Source: Leptospira sp.
Lineage (GTDB): Bacteria > Spirochaetota > Leptospiria > Leptospirales > Leptospiraceae
NCBI GenBank assembly: GCA_002786225.1
Contig: PEQN01000001.1
Span: 1-64,000 of the forward strand
Reading direction: 5' to 3'
DNA length: 64,000 bases
The first letter of the stretch is position 1, and every line of letters starts with the position of its first letter. Shown in pieces: positions 62,806 through 64,000 of this stretch. The notes beneath the pieces are model-generated. The model saw only the letters and a program-made list of their open reading frames with translations. It searched no databases and was not told where the DNA came from. Made by a program: the position numbers and the translations under genes.

Positions 62806-64000
62806 ATGTCGATAATCGAAGGAATGGTAGCCGAAGGTTCTTTCGAGAGAAGAAAAACAGATATCTATAAAGAAATTATTGTGCGCAGTGATGGCAGTAA
62901 GGCTGTCTTATTTAGCACATTAGAATCTTTTTCCAGACAAGCAAAAAACTTAGGAATGCTTGTGGATTCTTCGCGTTCCATCATGGCGGAACGAAATCTT
63001 GATCTACTACTTCAGAAGATTTTGGTCGCTGTTACCAATGTTATGGATGCGGATCGTTCAACTTTATTTCTTCTTGATAGTGATAAGAAAGAACTCTGGT
63101 CTAGAGTTGCACAAGGCTCTCAAGAAATTCGCATAAGATTGGGTGAAGGAATTTCAGGTTTTGTTGCAGAAACCGGACAAGTTGTTAACATACCCGATGC
63201 CTACAATGATCCTCGTTTCAATCCTGCAAGCGATTTAAAAACGGGATATAAAACAAAAACTATTCTTTGTTGTCCCGTCTACAATCCTCAAGCTGAAATA
63301 ATTGGTGCCATTCAAGTACTCAATAAATTAGATGGAAGTATTTTCTCAGATAACGACGTACAGTTGCTTGGTGCATTTGCCTCTCTTGCTGGAATCTCAC
63401 TAGCTAATGCCAAAGCTTATGAAGAACTACAGAACGAAAGAGACCTACTCGAATCTAGAGTCATTGAAAGAACCAAAGATCTAGATGATGCCAAGAAGCA
63501 ATCCGATAAACTTTTATTGAATATTCTACCTATTCAAATAGCCGATGAACTGAAAGCAAAAGGTTTCTCAGCACCAAAGAGATATGAATCAGTGAGTGTA
63601 CTCTTCACCGACTTAAAAGGTTTTACTAAGGTTGCTGAAAACTTAGAACCAGAAGAACTCATCAATGAATTGGATAGATGCTTTACTTATTTCGATGAGG
63701 TAATCGAAAGATTCAATCTTGAAAAAATCAAAACTATAGGTGATTCGTATATGTGCGCGGGAGGACTTCCGATAGCAAATCGCACAAATCCTGTAGAAGC
63801 CGTTTTGGCTGCCTTAGAAATACAGAAATTCATGGAACAAACTAGAGAAATAAAACGCTCGCTAGGCGAAAACTATTGGGAACTAAGATTGGGCATTCAT
63901 ACAGGACCTTTAGTTGCTGGTGTTGCTGGGAAGAAAAAATTTGCCTATGATATTTGGGGCGACACGGTAAATACTGCTTCTCGTTTGGAATCTTCGGGTG
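62806..64000 (+). CDS. GAF-domain nucleotide cyclase, 3' truncated by window edge
   Basis: The visible 398 codons run without a stop from the ATG at 62806. A GAF domain (about 55-205) with FLLDSDKKELWSRVAQGS and GEGISGFVAETGQ is followed by a coiled coil and a class III cyclase domain. The cyclase has LFTDLKGFT (Asp about 268), KIKTIGDSYM (about 307) and YDIWGDTVNTASRLES (about 382). The Lys-Asp-Asn-Arg set of adenylate cyclases is complete, so cAMP is likely. GAF may bind cNMP or another small ligand and control the cyclase. The remaining C-terminus is beyond the window. Confidence 0.9.
   Translation, partial: MSIIEGMVAEGSFERRKTDIYKEIIVRSDGSKAVLFSTLESFSRQAKNLGMLVDSSRSIMAERNLDLLLQKILVAVTNVMDADRSTLFLLDSDKKELWSRVAQGSQEIRIRLGEGISGFVAETGQVVNIPDAYNDPRFNPASDLKTGYKTKTILCCPVYNPQAEIIGAIQVLNKLDGSIFSDNDVQLLGAFASLAGISLANAKAYEELQNERDLLESRVIERTKDLDDAKKQSDKLLLNILPIQIADELKAKGFSAPKRYESVSVLFTDLKGFTKVAENLEPEELINELDRCFTYFDEVIERFNLEKIKTIGDSYMCAGGLPIANRTNPVEAVLAALEIQKFMEQTREIKRSLGENYWELRLGIHTGPLVAGVAGKKKFAYDIWGDTVNTASRLESSG

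Overview
The window is AT-rich and looks like a chromosomal segment of a Leptospira-type spirochaete. The evidence is spirochaete-style lipoprotein signals (a cysteine after short, loose lipoboxes), a dense set of class III nucleotide cyclases, several 7TM-sensor AraC regulators, and a tmRNA whose tag reads ANNELALAA. This assignment is my inference from gene content; no database was searched. I see no IS element, prophage or CRISPR array. The accessory character comes from lineage-specific exported proteins.

Layout. 1-12440: an exported lipoprotein, thiopurine methyltransferase, a zinc-less MDR oxidoreductase divergent from a 7TM-AraC regulator, a large propeller-like lipoprotein, an alkylation-repair pair (AraC-Ogt fusion plus AlkB), an SPFH lipoprotein divergent from an ankyrin lipoprotein, a DUF2805-like protein, a second 7TM-AraC regulator and an acyl-CoA synthetase. 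12494-12948: tmRNA (minus strand) with a second, partial copy of its 3' end 100 bp downstream that also forms a terminator-like hairpin. 13043-22041: a tightly packed five-gene operon (membrane cyclase, FecR-like protein, exported IPT/membrane protein, two DUF4139/MuiA-like proteins). 22258-25563: a very large 7TM hybrid kinase with REC and SpoIIE phosphatase domains. 25565-28358: a TPM-domain protein and a chromate transporter.

28379-40326 is the most unusual part. It holds a sterol-desaturase-like enzyme, arsenosugar-type genes (ArsS radical SAM, an AhpD-like partner, a DUF2064 glycosyltransferase), a GT2 enzyme and an exported two-domain rhodanese. It also holds two divergently placed paralogous rhodanese-like lipoproteins, one keeping the active-site Cys and one with Ser. 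With the second of these run a small exported protein, an outer-membrane barrel, a five-haem lipoprotein cytochrome and a polytopic glycosyltransferase. I read this as a candidate undescribed cell-envelope sulfur/arsenic redox system.

40331-54790: a ferredoxin-cyclase-ferredoxin reductase fusion, a DUF2071 protein, an AarF/UbiB kinase with an anomalous start, an HxlR-DUF2141-SDR locus with a plausible operator, an (AAAG)8 microsatellite in front of a lipoprotein gene, an ECF41 sigma factor/FAD oxidoreductase pair with a matching promoter, and a TolC-RND efflux pair under a CsoR-like operator. 54791-64000: a stand-alone cyclase, a PAS-PAS-DHp-REC protein lacking an ATPase domain, a metallophosphoesterase, a Tat-exported pirin, a DUF2867 NAD-binding protein, a crotonase and the start of a GAF-cyclase cut by the window edge.
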